A stretch of DNA of 33,958 nt from a virus. Numbering within the stretch: the stretch's first letter is position 1; every line of letters begins with the position of its first letter. This document shows, piece after piece, positions 20,408-29,363 of this stretch. The stretch is taken from IMG/VR virus record IMGVR_UViG_3300029927_000028, positions 1 to 33,958 of that record; one strand, given 5' to 3'. Below the pieces are notes generated by a model, which saw only the letters and a program-made list of their open reading frames with translations, searched no databases and was not told the DNA's origin. A program made the translations under genes and the position numbers.

Positions 20408-21388
20408 TTATGCGTCAAACAGAACGCCCTGGAGGGAAGCATTGCTCATGGTCATATTACCTTGGAACAATAGGTGCTTCACAACAGCGTCTTGATTAAC
20501 AGGTGTCTGCTCAGGCTGGAACGTAAAGTTAGCGTCACGGTGCGCCTTGAAGAACAGGAAGTCTGTGTTCAAGAAATACATGTGATTTGCAGGGCCTGAC
20601 TTGTCCATCATTACCTGTGCTGTTCCGCCTGTGCCGTGGTAGGCAAGGTTGTTTGCGCCAGCGCCTGCTGTGTCAGTGCTTGTGATGCGCTGAATGTCAG
20701 TCAAGGACTCGCGGAAAAGCTTGTAGTAGTTTACGTCTGCAACGATCATCTTAGGAACATCTTCGCCGCGTACACAATCAAGCCATAGCTGATCCATGTA
20801 GCCTTGAATGTTCGCAGCAGTAGCAGCGCCAGAACCGTCAACGTCAACATCAAATTTCTGGTTACGCCAGAAGCTGAAGTTAGCGCGGTTAATGCCGCCT
20901 ACGATACCAGATGTAGGATCATCAGCAACAAGAAGCTGCAAGCCGCCAATCTCTTGACCACCAGAACCAGTTCCGTCTGAATATACTGCCGTAGAAATCT
21001 TGTTAGCAGCGGTACGGTCAGCATTCATGATACGAGCTTTTACAAGATCGAATACACGGGTTTTACTGCCTGCGTTCTGGCGCATCTCTTTACCAGACAT
21101 AGTGATAGTAACAGCAGACTGCTTCTCATCGTACTCAGCAGCGCTAAAAGTCTGTGATGCTGAAACGTCAAGAACATCGTAATCGCTATACCACTTGAAA
21201 GTAGTGTTTTCTGCGAAGTCAATGTTCTGCAATAGCGAAGTGCCGCCGTCATACAATGAAATGTTGCCAGCCTTACGCAAGAAGCGCAAGAGTGAGTTAT
21301 GGTTTGATACGTTATCTGCGGTAGCGCCATCACGATTGATCAGCGTTGACGTCAGAATATCGTCAAACAGTGAATTAGCCGAAGCCAT
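20408..21388 (-). CDS. Major capsid (coat) protein (326 aa)
   Basis: It lies directly after the scaffold and before the decoration-like gene. It begins MASANSLFDDILTSTLINRD and contains SDYDVLDVSASQTFSAAEYD, KEMRQNAGSKTRVFDLVKAR and, near the end, TDFLFFKAHRDANFTFQPEQ. This is the pattern of podoviral coat proteins with the HK97 fold in which a beta-hinge motif follows an N-arm. There is no protease gene, so it probably assembles with a separate scaffold as in P22. Confidence 0.8.
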   Translation of the reverse strand: MASANSLFDDILTSTLINRDGATADNVSNHNSLLRFLRKAGNISLYDGGTSLLQNIDFAENTTFKWYSDYDVLDVSASQTFSAAEYDEKQSAVTITMSGKEMRQNAGSKTRVFDLVKARIMNADRTAANKISTAVYSDGTGSGGQEIGGLQLLVADDPTSGIVGGINRANFSFWRNQKFDVDVDGSGAATAANIQGYMDQLWLDCVRGEDVPKMIVADVNYYKLFRESLTDIQRITSTDTAGAGANNLAYHGTGGTAQVMMDKSGPANHMYFLNTDFLFFKAHRDANFTFQPEQTPVNQDAVVKHLLFQGNMTMSNASLQGVLFDA

Positions 21389-21400
21389 ATTATTTCTCCA

Positions 21401-22519
21401 TTAGCCAAACTTGTGATTGCTCATCGAATCATTAATTGCATCATCTAAGTTGGCGCGCTTATCGCGGCTCTTAGCTGGTGCTTTATTTGAGTTGACGTTA
21501 AAACCGGCGTCCTTGGATTGTGCTACTTTTTGTTTCCGCTTGGCGTCTGCTGTCTTCTGCGCTGCGGTAACTCTATCGTTCACTAATGAGTCAAAATGCT
21601 TTGGAATAGTCAGAACGGCTTTGGCATATGCCGCGTCTAGGTTTAATGACGGATCGCCGTTTATTAACGATACGATTACATTTTGAACCTCATTAAAGTG
21701 AGGGTGTAGCTTGTTACCTTGGTCGTCGGTTGCGCCTTCAAACAAATTGACTTGATTTTGCAATGCGTTGACTTGTTGTGTTTGTGTTTCTTGAGCCCGC
21801 TGTATCTGTGACTGCTCCATTGCAGTTACACGCTGTTGCAAAGCTCGCTCTGTATCGCTCATATACTCAGCTTGGCCTTCTTCGGCTGCTGCGGTTATGC
21901 CTAAGTCTGTTGCCATACGCGTGACGATGCCCTTAAGGTCGCCTCCGCCGTATTCCTGCATTAATTGCCTTAGCCCAGCTTCAGGGTTCTGCATAAGTGC
22001 TTGTTGAGCGCCCACAAGTCTCTGAGTTGCCGTTACCGGGTTCAGGCCTGCTTGGTTCAACTGTACTTCCATACCACTGTATAGGCTGGCAATATCTTCA
22101 TAAGACTTCAGGTCATCCGCACGTTTCATAGATTTACGCGTGAACCCTTTTTGCAGGTTCCTGGACTGCTGAAGTAATATCTGTTGTGCATCCGGTTCCA
22201 TTCCGTCAAAAACGGCGCGATCTTCTTTAGACCAGCTTTCGGATACTGTTAATAATTCTTCGTCGTCTTCAGTTAATGCTGTGTCACTTTCTTCCACCAC
22301 GTCGGAAGCTTCAGGCTGCTTTTCGCCATCTTCGTCGTTGGCTTCGGTAGAATCAGCAGGTTCTTCAGGTTCAGATTGTTCGGTACTTTCTTCAACTTCC
22401 GGCTCCTCAGCTTTTGTAACCTCTTCGGCCACGGCTTCTGTTTCATCAGGCGAGAAGTTCTCTTCCATAGCCTTTTCAAGGTCAGCGGTTAGTTGCTGCT
22501 CTGGTGTCATATCAGTCAT
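21401..22519 (-). CDS. Scaffolding protein (372 aa)
   Basis: The first 95 residues are extremely acidic (E/D/S/T-rich), the middle is helical and Q-rich with a coiled coil at about 222-258, and the C-terminus is basic (KAPAKSRDKRANLDDAINDS). This charge layout, between portal and coat, is typical of podoviral scaffolds whose basic C-terminal helix binds coat. The start follows GAGGGCGATAC. Confidence 0.8.
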   Translation of the reverse strand: MTDMTPEQQLTADLEKAMEENFSPDETEAVAEEVTKAEEPEVEESTEQSEPEEPADSTEANDEDGEKQPEASDVVEESDTALTEDDEELLTVSESWSKEDRAVFDGMEPDAQQILLQQSRNLQKGFTRKSMKRADDLKSYEDIASLYSGMEVQLNQAGLNPVTATQRLVGAQQALMQNPEAGLRQLMQEYGGGDLKGIVTRMATDLGITAAAEEGQAEYMSDTERALQQRVTAMEQSQIQRAQETQTQQVNALQNQVNLFEGATDDQGNKLHPHFNEVQNVIVSLINGDPSLNLDAAYAKAVLTIPKHFDSLVNDRVTAAQKTADAKRKQKVAQSKDAGFNVNSNKAPAKSRDKRANLDDAINDSMSNHKFG

Positions 22520-22785
22520 GTATCGCCCTCATGATTGTTGTATGCTGTTCTAATGTCACTATCTAGTTTAGCCACATAATCAGCGCTTGGCTTATCGTCT
22601 GCGGTTTCAACTGCTGCGTCTCCAACAATCTCATAACCCTGCGCTTTAATGTCAGCTTCGTATTTTTTGGAACAAGTGTAAGTCTTGCCGTTAGCCTGAG
22701 AAACAAAGGCCTCCCGTTCACTAGTTGTGACACCGGGAGCGCCATGTTTACGCCAGTATGCAAAGACTTCCTGTGAAATAGCCAT
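22516..22785 (-). CDS. Hypothetical 89-aa protein between portal and scaffold
   Basis: The ATG follows AAGGGCGAATA and the stop overlaps the scaffold ATG. The N-terminal part (MAISQEVFAYWRKHGAPGVT) is helical; the C-terminal part is acidic. No family is recognised. It may be a head-assembly helper given its place. Confidence 0.65.
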   Translation of the reverse strand: MAISQEVFAYWRKHGAPGVTTSEREAFVSQANGKTYTCSKKYEADIKAQGYEIVGDAAVETADDKPSADYVAKLDSDIRTAYNNHEGDT

Positions 22786-22844
22786 TATTCGCCCTTAACT
22801 AAATTACAGTTAATACTAGCTAAAATTATGTTATTCGTAAACAA

Positions 22845-24953
22845 TTAATTTAAACCACTACTAGCGAGGCGTTTTAACTGCTCAACAGCTATTTTCGTGT
22901 CGTTGTCATCGGCAGATGTTGCGGCCTCTATTTGCACTGTTGTTACTTGCGCGCCTGCCTGGATCTGGTTTTGCAGTAAATCTACCTGGTTGTTCTCGCT
23001 ATTAATGCGTTCTTCCTGCTGAAGTGTTGCAACGTCAATCTGCTGCTGCTGCTGTTTTAATTGGCGCTCTTCAGAGTCTCCCTGTAGTTTTCCTTGCTCG
23101 ATCTGCAATTTGCCTTGGTCAACCTGAAGCTTGCCTTGTTCAATCTGCTGCTGTTGAGCCGCAAGCTGTGACGCTACGTCTTCACCTTGTGGCTGCTGCG
23201 CCTGCTGTGTCATGCGGTCAATTGTTTCATCAAAGATAGCCATAAGCTCACGGCCCGCTTTAAACTGATTGCCGACGAACTTCATGGTTGCGCCCACAAG
23301 AGCCCCTAATTCAGGTGTTTCTTTCACGGCAGGGATAGCAACAGAGAACATACTGTTGATAACTTGAACAAACTCTACCGCGTTGCGCTGGTCTAGCTCC
23401 TGGTTAGGCTGCACTGTAGCGTCTGTTTCAACATCAATACGGAAATCTCTAAGCTCATCATCCTGTAAGAACTCCATAACCATTGGATGCACAGGCTTTC
23501 CTGTAATCTTCTCCAGTGTTGATTGGTCAAATTGTTCTGCAATGATTTCGCCCATGATGCCGTAAACATCACGAACAAGCTCTTCCATAGGCTCACGCCT
23601 TGGGCGCAAACGAAGAGAACCAAAGGAACCCTTCAGACGCTGCGCTGTTGCCGTTTCGTTGGGATCAGTAGCACCGCGAACAATATCACTAATTCCTGTA
23701 ATCTCGTGGATTTCGTTTTTAATTATAGCCTTGCGAGATTCGAGCTGCTGAATAGTACCCGCAGCCTTCTCAATAGGCATCCATTCAATTTGCTGGCTTA
23801 ACGATCCGCCCTCATTAAACGCCGACATATTAACAGCGATAAGTTGCCCATCATCTGCGCTCTGTAGGTTAGCAATGCTTTCCTTATTCATTGAATTATA
23901 GATGCCAGAAAGCTTCATGGCTTCTGTCAACGAAGTAAGGCGGCTAGATATTACATCAAGTTCGTCAGCCAAGTCTTTGTATACCAAAAACTCAGGAATA
24001 GGCATCATTGTGTCGTTAGTTTCAAATGGCATGATAGGCTGCGGGCAGGGGAAGAAGTCTTTCAAGTTAAGCGTAACCTTGTGGATCTTCAGGGTGTCTA
24101 GCGCGTCTTCCATAAACCACACTCGTTCTCCGCGTGTCTTATCCCATATTTCCCATACGTTGAAAACATCGCGCCGGTTGTCGTTGCTATCTGTCTGCGT
24201 GGACCCGTCAAAGTCTATTTTGTCTATAGCTTCTTTTCCGAACTTATCAGTTAACTCGTCTTTATCAAGCCCATGAAGTCGAGCAACCCACCACACATCC
24301 TCCCATGAACGGGAATCAGACGTTAGGAAGTCCTTCCAGTATACGTAATGGAGAGAAAGGTCTTCCTTTACGAACTGATGCGCTACCGGGGTACTTTCGC
24401 CTTCTATGTCTATAAATTCATTAGGGGTCATAATCTGCCCCTCAAACCTAAAGGTTGGTTCTGGTCGCTGTTCTGCGGGTAGGTCTAAAACATCCTCCTC
24501 TATCTCAAGCTGCACAGTCCTGAACTCAGAATCATATTGAACCCAAACCACGCCACGCCCAGGCAACAGCATATCATCGCGGCACTTGCGGAGATTCTTG
24601 GTGAAGCTCTTCTCTTCACTGTAGAACTCAAGCACACGTTCAATTGTTTCTGAAGCTTCCCTTGCTACGGCTGACTGTAGCTTAACCTGCGGGTCATTCT
24701 CTGCATTAACGTTCTTATGTCTGCGGGCAATATTGGGAGGAGGCGTGCGTGAGAATGTAGCGGCTTTTAGGATTTCTGTGTTCGACCACAAGATATTAAA
24801 ATTAGTTTCACCTTTAGCTTGCCCGCCCTCACGATACCGCTTAACGGTGTTCTCGCCACGGCCCCACCATCCGTCCTTAAACTTCTTCTTTTGGCCGGAA
24901 ATCTGACCCGCCCAGAACTTTTGTGAATCTGTCATTGAACGTTTTTTAGCCAT
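22845..24953 (-). CDS. Portal protein, P22 gp1-like (702 aa)
   Basis: The ATG at 24953 overlaps the TerL stop as TAATG, so the longer frame from 24959 is rejected. At about 700 residues it matches P22-type portals (725 in P22). Features are WWGRGENTVKRYREGG near residue 30, GRGVVWVQYD around 115, the long middle with SRLTSLTEAMKLSGIYN, then a Q-rich helical C-terminus (QLAAQQQQIEQGKLQVDQGK repeats at about 600-650) that forms the barrel. It forms the dodecameric DNA entry ring. Confidence 0.85.
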   Translation of the reverse strand: MAKKRSMTDSQKFWAGQISGQKKKFKDGWWGRGENTVKRYREGGQAKGETNFNILWSNTEILKAATFSRTPPPNIARRHKNVNAENDPQVKLQSAVAREASETIERVLEFYSEEKSFTKNLRKCRDDMLLPGRGVVWVQYDSEFRTVQLEIEEDVLDLPAEQRPEPTFRFEGQIMTPNEFIDIEGESTPVAHQFVKEDLSLHYVYWKDFLTSDSRSWEDVWWVARLHGLDKDELTDKFGKEAIDKIDFDGSTQTDSNDNRRDVFNVWEIWDKTRGERVWFMEDALDTLKIHKVTLNLKDFFPCPQPIMPFETNDTMMPIPEFLVYKDLADELDVISSRLTSLTEAMKLSGIYNSMNKESIANLQSADDGQLIAVNMSAFNEGGSLSQQIEWMPIEKAAGTIQQLESRKAIIKNEIHEITGISDIVRGATDPNETATAQRLKGSFGSLRLRPRREPMEELVRDVYGIMGEIIAEQFDQSTLEKITGKPVHPMVMEFLQDDELRDFRIDVETDATVQPNQELDQRNAVEFVQVINSMFSVAIPAVKETPELGALVGATMKFVGNQFKAGRELMAIFDETIDRMTQQAQQPQGEDVASQLAAQQQQIEQGKLQVDQGKLQIEQGKLQGDSEERQLKQQQQQIDVATLQQEERINSENNQVDLLQNQIQAGAQVTTVQIEAATSADDNDTKIAVEQLKRLASSGLN

Positions 24954-26482
24954 TACCAAATCTTTTCTCTTGCTTTGCGGTTTTTGCCTGCGCCCCTAAC
25001 AATATCTTTAAACCTTGTTTGGCGCAAGTAATCCGTTGCTGGTTCCTTGGTTGGAATAAATGCTTGGTGTGCCTGAGCAATCACTAAGCCCATCAATGAA
25101 GCGGTATCAACGAAATCGTCATGCTTACCAGTTGGGAACCGTATTAATTGGTCTAGCGCCCGATTGCCTACCTCGTTATTCGGAAGAAACACTTTGCCCA
25201 TTGCGGCACGTGCTTGAAATGCTCTGGCCCTTGAAGGCTTATCGCCAACTGGGTTTATCCACTCTAGCCGAACGTATGTCTCCTGGTCTTGCATAGCCTT
25301 CCTGATGAAAGGTTCTGTTGACCTGCGAATTACCCCGCCTTCGCCGAACCACACATAAGGGGTGTATTTACGGATCAATTTTAATGCTTCATCAATCCAC
25401 ACATCAGGTGTTGTTTGGCCGTGCCAATTATCCATCACATAAATATTGTTTTCGTAATCAATACCCCAGACTGTGTGTTCTGTGTAGTCGCCCTTATCTT
25501 CACTCACGGCGTAATCTGAAGTCATCCAGACGTTCACAGGGTCAGGCAACTTGTCGTATCTTTCAAACCATGTCTTCAGGAAGTATGTTCCCTCGTCTGG
25601 TTGCGGCTGCTGTTGATATAGTGCCGACCATTCCCTTGCACCAATTGCGGCTTTAATCTTCTGGAGCTTATCAAGTGGGTACTTTGAAGGCCATAGCGCT
25701 TGATTGTCCTGTATTGCTGGAAGGTCTAGTATTTCCCACTGATCCGCCCCGTTCTCCATGTCGGTTATCAGCTTGCCTGCTAGATCGTCTTCATGCCATC
25801 GTGTTTGAATTAGAACGATTGCGCCCTCGAATGGCTTGATTAACCCTTCCCTAAGTGATGCAGACACGTCCCAAAACAGGTCTTCCTCTGTTACTTCACC
25901 GCTTAGTTCTGATTCCAGGCGTGTGTAGGCTGTTGACTTGTACCAGTCGTAAATTCTGCGCCGTTGGGTTTCGCTCTCTGCCTGTTCTCTGTCTTTAATC
26001 GGGTCATCAATGGTGAAGATGTGAGCGCCCCGGCCTGTAACCGCTGTACCAATACCCGCCGCAACATATCCACCTAGCCCGTTAGTGTGCCAGCGTGGTG
26101 CAGATCCGCTATCCTTTGCAATGCTGGTATTCGGAAACAGGTTTGCATATTCTTCCTCTTGAATGATGTTTCTAACCTCACGGCCAAAATCACCAGCAAG
26201 CTCTGAGTTGTATGATGCTGATATGAAGTTCTTATCTGGATCACGGCCAAGGCACCATGCAGGGAAGCGCTTTGATGCTAGCTCACTCTTACCGTGACGA
26301 GGTGGCATAAATATCATCAGGCGTTTAATGTCGCCACGCTCTACAGCTTCAAGTTTTGCCGCTATTTGGAAATGGTGGTCGGCAGGTCGGTACTTTGGGA
26401 ATGTATACCGTGTGAAATCTATCAGGCCTGCCTCTGCCCGCCTGCGCCTCAACAGCTCTTTAGCTGCTTCTTCTATGTTCAT
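24953..26482 (-). CDS. terL: Terminase large subunit (509 aa)
   Basis: The start at ATG 26482 was chosen for GGAGGCGAGAC just upstream. Walker A is MPPRHGKSE (59-67), Walker B is IFTIDDP (about 155-161), and a C-motif-like segment is IVLIQTRWHEDDLAGKL. The nuclease domain begins with MTSDYAV (D323). This ATPase/nuclease packages DNA by headful cutting together with TerS. The usual adjacent TerS is about 3 kb upstream instead. Confidence 0.9.
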   Translation of the reverse strand: MNIEEAAKELLRRRRAEAGLIDFTRYTFPKYRPADHHFQIAAKLEAVERGDIKRLMIFMPPRHGKSELASKRFPAWCLGRDPDKNFISASYNSELAGDFGREVRNIIQEEEYANLFPNTSIAKDSGSAPRWHTNGLGGYVAAGIGTAVTGRGAHIFTIDDPIKDREQAESETQRRRIYDWYKSTAYTRLESELSGEVTEEDLFWDVSASLREGLIKPFEGAIVLIQTRWHEDDLAGKLITDMENGADQWEILDLPAIQDNQALWPSKYPLDKLQKIKAAIGAREWSALYQQQPQPDEGTYFLKTWFERYDKLPDPVNVWMTSDYAVSEDKGDYTEHTVWGIDYENNIYVMDNWHGQTTPDVWIDEALKLIRKYTPYVWFGEGGVIRRSTEPFIRKAMQDQETYVRLEWINPVGDKPSRARAFQARAAMGKVFLPNNEVGNRALDQLIRFPTGKHDDFVDTASLMGLVIAQAHQAFIPTKEPATDYLRQTRFKDIVRGAGKNRKAREKIW

Positions 26483-26557
26483 GTCTCGCCTCCATGTGTT
26501 GACACTAGTATATATCACCTAGCGCCAACCCAAAGAGTTTATTTAGTAATGCTCTAT

Positions 26558-26779
26558 TCACACATCTTTATTCTCGTCACCGATCCTTAATCGCAGTAAA
26601 TTAAACCAATCCATATTACCGCAAGTCGGGCACATCTTGATAGCTTCGCCAAACTTAATGACATCACCGTTAGCATAAGCCCATTTATGAGCGATTAGCG
26701 GTTCACAGCTTTTAACCGGCTTAATCATGGTTATCATGTGATTACCGCAGCATTCTATTTTGTCTCCAACTTTAACCAT
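26558..26779 (-). CDS. Small zinc-ribbon-like protein (73 aa)
   Basis: Two cysteine groups, C10-C11 (IECCGNH) and MCPTCGNMD near residue 50, could bind one zinc. The ATG overlaps the end of the lipoprotein gene by 8 bases. It lies between the lipoprotein and TerL. Function unknown. Confidence 0.6.
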   Translation of the reverse strand: MVKVGDKIECCGNHMITMIKPVKSCEPLIAHKWAYANGDVIKFGEAIKMCPTCGNMDWFNLLRLRIGDENKDV

Positions 26780-27260
26780 TGCACATCTTGTAGAACTTTA
26801 GCAGCTCTGCACCCTTCATGATTAACAGGTTGTTGCCTTTTTTCATGCCGCCCTGTTTTTTGATCCATGCTTTTGTATCATCTCGGTAACTTATGTTTGA
26901 GCTATAGTTTCCTGCATTATCACGGGCCTGATGGTATCCGAAATTAACCCGATTAGACACAAGGCACTGATTGCCGCCCTTATCCCGTATCCTGTCGGCC
27001 ATTACAGTACAGGCGCTGAAAACGTTACCGTGCCATCTTACCATTTTTCCGGTCTTCACTGCATAGTCGGCTAGATTTTTAAACTGGTGAGACCACCCAC
27101 CAAGACAATCATAAGCCTCAATCGTATGCTCTAACTCGTATATGTTGGAAGGCCTCACGGCACCTGGGATCAACTCAGCCCTCGCAACGCCCCTAACTGC
27201 ATCAGACTGCGGATATACAGCGCAGGCACTTAACATCAGCAATAAAGCTAATAGTTTCAT
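26772..27260 (-). CDS. Lipoprotein with ClpP-like serine protease motifs (162 aa)
   Basis: The start at ATG 27260 gives a short signal peptide with lipobox MLSAC (Cys13). The middle part, GNVFSACTVMADRIRDK followed by QCLVSNRVNFGYHQARDNAG, resembles predicted periplasmic proteases of the ClpP/crotonase superfamily (COG3904-like), in which Ser of SACT and His of GxH are catalytic (here S82 and H110). If so, it would be an envelope-anchored protease. It is an accessory gene between TerS and TerL. The family assignment is by pattern only. Confidence 0.5.
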   Translation of the reverse strand: MKLLALLLMLSACAVYPQSDAVRGVARAELIPGAVRPSNIYELEHTIEAYDCLGGWSHQFKNLADYAVKTGKMVRWHGNVFSACTVMADRIRDKGGNQCLVSNRVNFGYHQARDNAGNYSSNISYRDDTKAWIKKQGGMKKGNNLLIMKGAELLKFYKMCNG

Positions 27261-27261
27261 A

Positions 27262-27429
27262 TCAATCAAACCAAGCCACCTGCCAGCATAACCACGCTAT
27301 GATTAAAAAGCACGTGAACAACACTTGAGTTTCGATTATGCGCCAAAAGCTGCGGTGGGCTGTTTGCTCGTAGTTGATGAAGCCAATGGCTACTATGGCA
27401 ATGAATAGAACGTATGTTGAATAGTCCAT
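27262..27429 (-). CDS. 55-aa two-span membrane protein
   Basis: The ATG at 27429 overlaps the previous stop (TAATG). The protein has two hydrophobic spans, STYVLFIAIVAIGFI (about 4-18) and TQVLFTCFLIIAWLCWQVAW (about 34-53), separated by a polar loop. Its stop lies 1 base before the lipoprotein ATG. The design resembles a small holin or exclusion protein. Confidence 0.6.
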   Translation of the reverse strand: MDYSTYVLFIAIVAIGFINYEQTAHRSFWRIIETQVLFTCFLIIAWLCWQVAWFD

Positions 27430-27614
27430 TATAACCCCTGCTGTATGAGTTTGATCAATACCTGGTCTCTTATGCGGTCATCCAAGATGATGTGCGCCCA
27501 GTGCGGGGGCTTCTCTTTCCAATCGCTCACGGCCTGCGGTGTGTAATTAACGTACATGGCAAACTGGCGCTTACTGGTGAAGCCTGCTTCTGCTAGCTTG
27601 TCTACAAAGGTCAT
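27429..27614 (-). CDS. HTH protein (61 aa)
   Basis: The start at ATG 27614 overlaps the previous stop as ATGA; a start at 27629 is possible but lies inside the neighbour. Residues about 4-38 (FVDKLAEAGFTSKRQFAMYV, then NYTPQAVSDWKEK) form a Cro/XRE-like helix-turn-helix. It may regulate the late or accessory genes. Confidence 0.65.
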   Translation of the reverse strand: MTFVDKLAEAGFTSKRQFAMYVNYTPQAVSDWKEKPPHWAHIILDDRIRDQVLIKLIQQGL

Positions 27615-27775
27615 CGCTTGATGTTCCATGCGTTCTTGTAAATCACATCGTAATTGCGAACCATCCGCCCGTCATTAGTCATAACCAAGTCGCAGCCGTC
27701 ATGATTGCTTGTATTCAGGTCTTCGTGAAATATGCCCCGCCTGTGCCAATCACGCACACATGTAACTATACTCAT
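27611..27775 (-). CDS. Hypothetical 54-aa protein
   Basis: The ATG at 27775 follows GGGAGAGAGGCG, a strong ribosome-binding site. The product begins MSIVTCVRDWHRRGIFHEDL and ends KNAWNIKR. It is coupled to the HTH gene by an ATGA overlap. No family is recognised. Confidence 0.55.
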   Translation of the reverse strand: MSIVTCVRDWHRRGIFHEDLNTSNHDGCDLVMTNDGRMVRNYDVIYKNAWNIKR

Positions 27776-27788
27776 CGCCTCTCTCCCA

Positions 27789-28112
27789 TTAATCCCCGTC
27801 TGCTACATTTCCCGTAGGTGGCAGCAGCTCTATTTTCATACCCTCTAGCTGCATGTCATTGCCTCCCATGTGGACACGCACAGGATCTGTAGCTACGATC
27901 TCGTATGCAATGCCTCTGGTGGTGAGGCCCTTGTCGCCTAGCTTGTATTCGTGATTGTCTTCATGTTGGTTGGCCTGTAGCCACCCTAGGAGCCACCTAG
28001 ACTCATCTCTAGTGAGTAGAGCGAACGCCGACCCCTCATAATCACGTACGCTTACACCAAGCCCATCAGGGTCCCAATACATTTCAAAATCATCTGTCTC
28101 AAAGTCACTCAT
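27789..28112 (-). CDS. Hypothetical 107-aa acidic protein
   Basis: The ATG at 28112 follows GAGGCGAGAC. The protein is acidic and tryptophan-containing (MSDFETDDFEMYWDPDGLGV at its start), with ESRWLLGWLQANQHEDN in the middle. No domain is recognised. It is the first gene after the 508-base non-coding region. Confidence 0.65.
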   Translation of the reverse strand: MSDFETDDFEMYWDPDGLGVSVRDYEGSAFALLTRDESRWLLGWLQANQHEDNHEYKLGDKGLTTRGIAYEIVATDPVRVHMGGNDMQLEGMKIELLPPTGNVADGD

Positions 28113-28620
28113 GTCTCGCCTCTGTGTTTGATGTGGTGAGCGGTGTGCGGCCCGGCATTAATGAACAGTCTCTGGCTTCCGGTCAGGCTAATGCTATCGC
28201 TATTTTGCCTACTTCCTCTGGTATCTGATCATCTGCACACACCTTACTCAATACATACTCAGAACTTGTAACGAGGCCCCGCGTTACTAGGGCTTGCTGC
28301 CTCCGTATTGTGGTCATCAGTATGGCTTCGATCCATTCATCGGCAACCCTGCATCGCCCAAAGGATGCTTACCCTCTCACAAACCTACTGCGTTTCTACT
28401 TTCAACGCCGCTCGTTACCATCCTAATATACGCCTTCAAAACAGGAATACAAGGGCAATCTAAAAGATTTCTGATGCTTTCCGGTCTTACAGCGGGTTAT
28501 ATCTTTAATATCCTATAAGATACTTGCACGGCAGACAAAGAAAAAGCCCCGTGAGAGGCTTAATCTTCCCGCTTCGGCTAACACTGCGGAGGTGCATACG
28601 AGGACGCTATGCCGTCGCCC
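28113..28620 (-). other. 508-base non-coding region between TerS and TerL
   Basis: There is no credible gene on either strand. On the minus strand it opens with hairpins (28594-28598/28608-28612 and the CCGC/GCGG stem near 28568-28590), then a terminator (28536-28560), then about 420 bases of leader before GAGGCGAGAC and the ATG at 28112. A 6-bp inverted repeat GTAACG/CGTTAC (28268-28273/28282-28287) and several shorter ones lie within the leader. It could hold a promoter, a structured RNA or a packaging-related site; I could not identify a clear sigma70 promoter. Confidence 0.5.
28536..28560 (-). terminator. Rho-independent terminator
   Basis: On the minus strand AGCCTC-TCAC-GGGGCT forms a 6-bp stem with one G-U pair, directly followed by TTTTTCTTT. 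It ends the transcript of the gene at 29037-28621 and insulates the accessory genes downstream. Confidence 0.75.
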
Positions 28621-29037
28621 TTAGCCTATTGTAATATCTGGACCGCCAAGATGTTTAACCATCTCTAGCATTAAGTTAGCGTCTGCACGGTCAAAGGTAA
28701 GGAGTGGTGCTAGCTGCTTGTTTAGATCGTCTAGCGTGAAGTCCTCACCTATCATGAAGTCACGGCCTGCATCAGGCACCTCTGGGCCGGCTATCTCTAT
28801 AGGTTTCATTATGTCTTTAGATGCTACAGCCCAGTTGATAATAAACACATGCGTACCGTCCATGCTAGGGTCTGCCTCGAATGTCATGTCTACCAGTTGA
28901 AAGGTGAAATCAGCCGGACCCCATTGGAAATCCTCACCTTTTTTGCAGACAACCTTGTAATTGCCAGCCCAAAAGCGGTTATTATCGCCGTCCTTGTTCA
29001 CAGAGAATGTAATGTCGTTCTTTGATGTGCTTCTCAT
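28621..29037 (-). CDS. Hypothetical 138-aa protein
   Basis: The ATG follows AAGGGCGGAAA. The protein begins MRSTSKNDITFSVNKDGDNN; the first half looks beta-rich (FWAGNYKVVCKKGEDFQWGP), the C-terminal part helical. It may be a small structural or moron protein; no family is recognised. A terminator follows about 60 bases after its stop. Confidence 0.65.
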   Translation of the reverse strand: MRSTSKNDITFSVNKDGDNNRFWAGNYKVVCKKGEDFQWGPADFTFQLVDMTFEADPSMDGTHVFIINWAVASKDIMKPIEIAGPEVPDAGRDFMIGEDFTLDDLNKQLAPLLTFDRADANLMLEMVKHLGGPDITIG

Positions 29038-29051
29038 TTTCCGCCCTTACG

Positions 29052-29363
29052 TTAGTTAATATTCATCTTGGCTTTAGGGAATAGCTCTTTAACCTTCAGC
29101 GCAATGTCTGCAATCTCTTCGCCTGTTATCTCAATTCCATTCTCAGACATCGTTGAGGCAACATGTTCTTTTTTGGCAGAAAACAGCGGGCCAATGAAAG
29201 ACCATGTGAATTGGTTTCCTTCCCAACCACCCTCTTTATCCCAAGCCCTAGCTCCTATCAAAAGCTCAACGTCACCGCCAGAGTTACGTGCGCTCGTGAA
29301 ATGCCAGCCGTCACGAAACGGCACCCACACATGCTTCTGGTCGAATATTCCTTTGTCTATCAT
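29052..29363 (-). CDS. Hypothetical 103-aa protein
   Basis: The ATG at 29363 follows AAAAGGACAAGCT. It begins MIDKGIFDQKHVWVPFRDGW with a beta-rich aromatic first half and a helical C-terminus (EEIADIALKVKELFPKAKMN). The function is unknown. It lies in the interval between TerS and TerL. Confidence 0.65.
   Translation of the reverse strand: MIDKGIFDQKHVWVPFRDGWHFTSARNSGGDVELLIGARAWDKEGGWEGNQFTWSFIGPLFSAKKEHVASTMSENGIEITGEEIADIALKVKELFPKAKMNIN

Noticed and set aside
28294-28518. 74-codon plus-strand frame in the non-coding region
   Set aside because: It needs a TTG start without a ribosome-binding site, stands alone on the opposite strand inside the minus-strand late region, and has no recognisable protein pattern.
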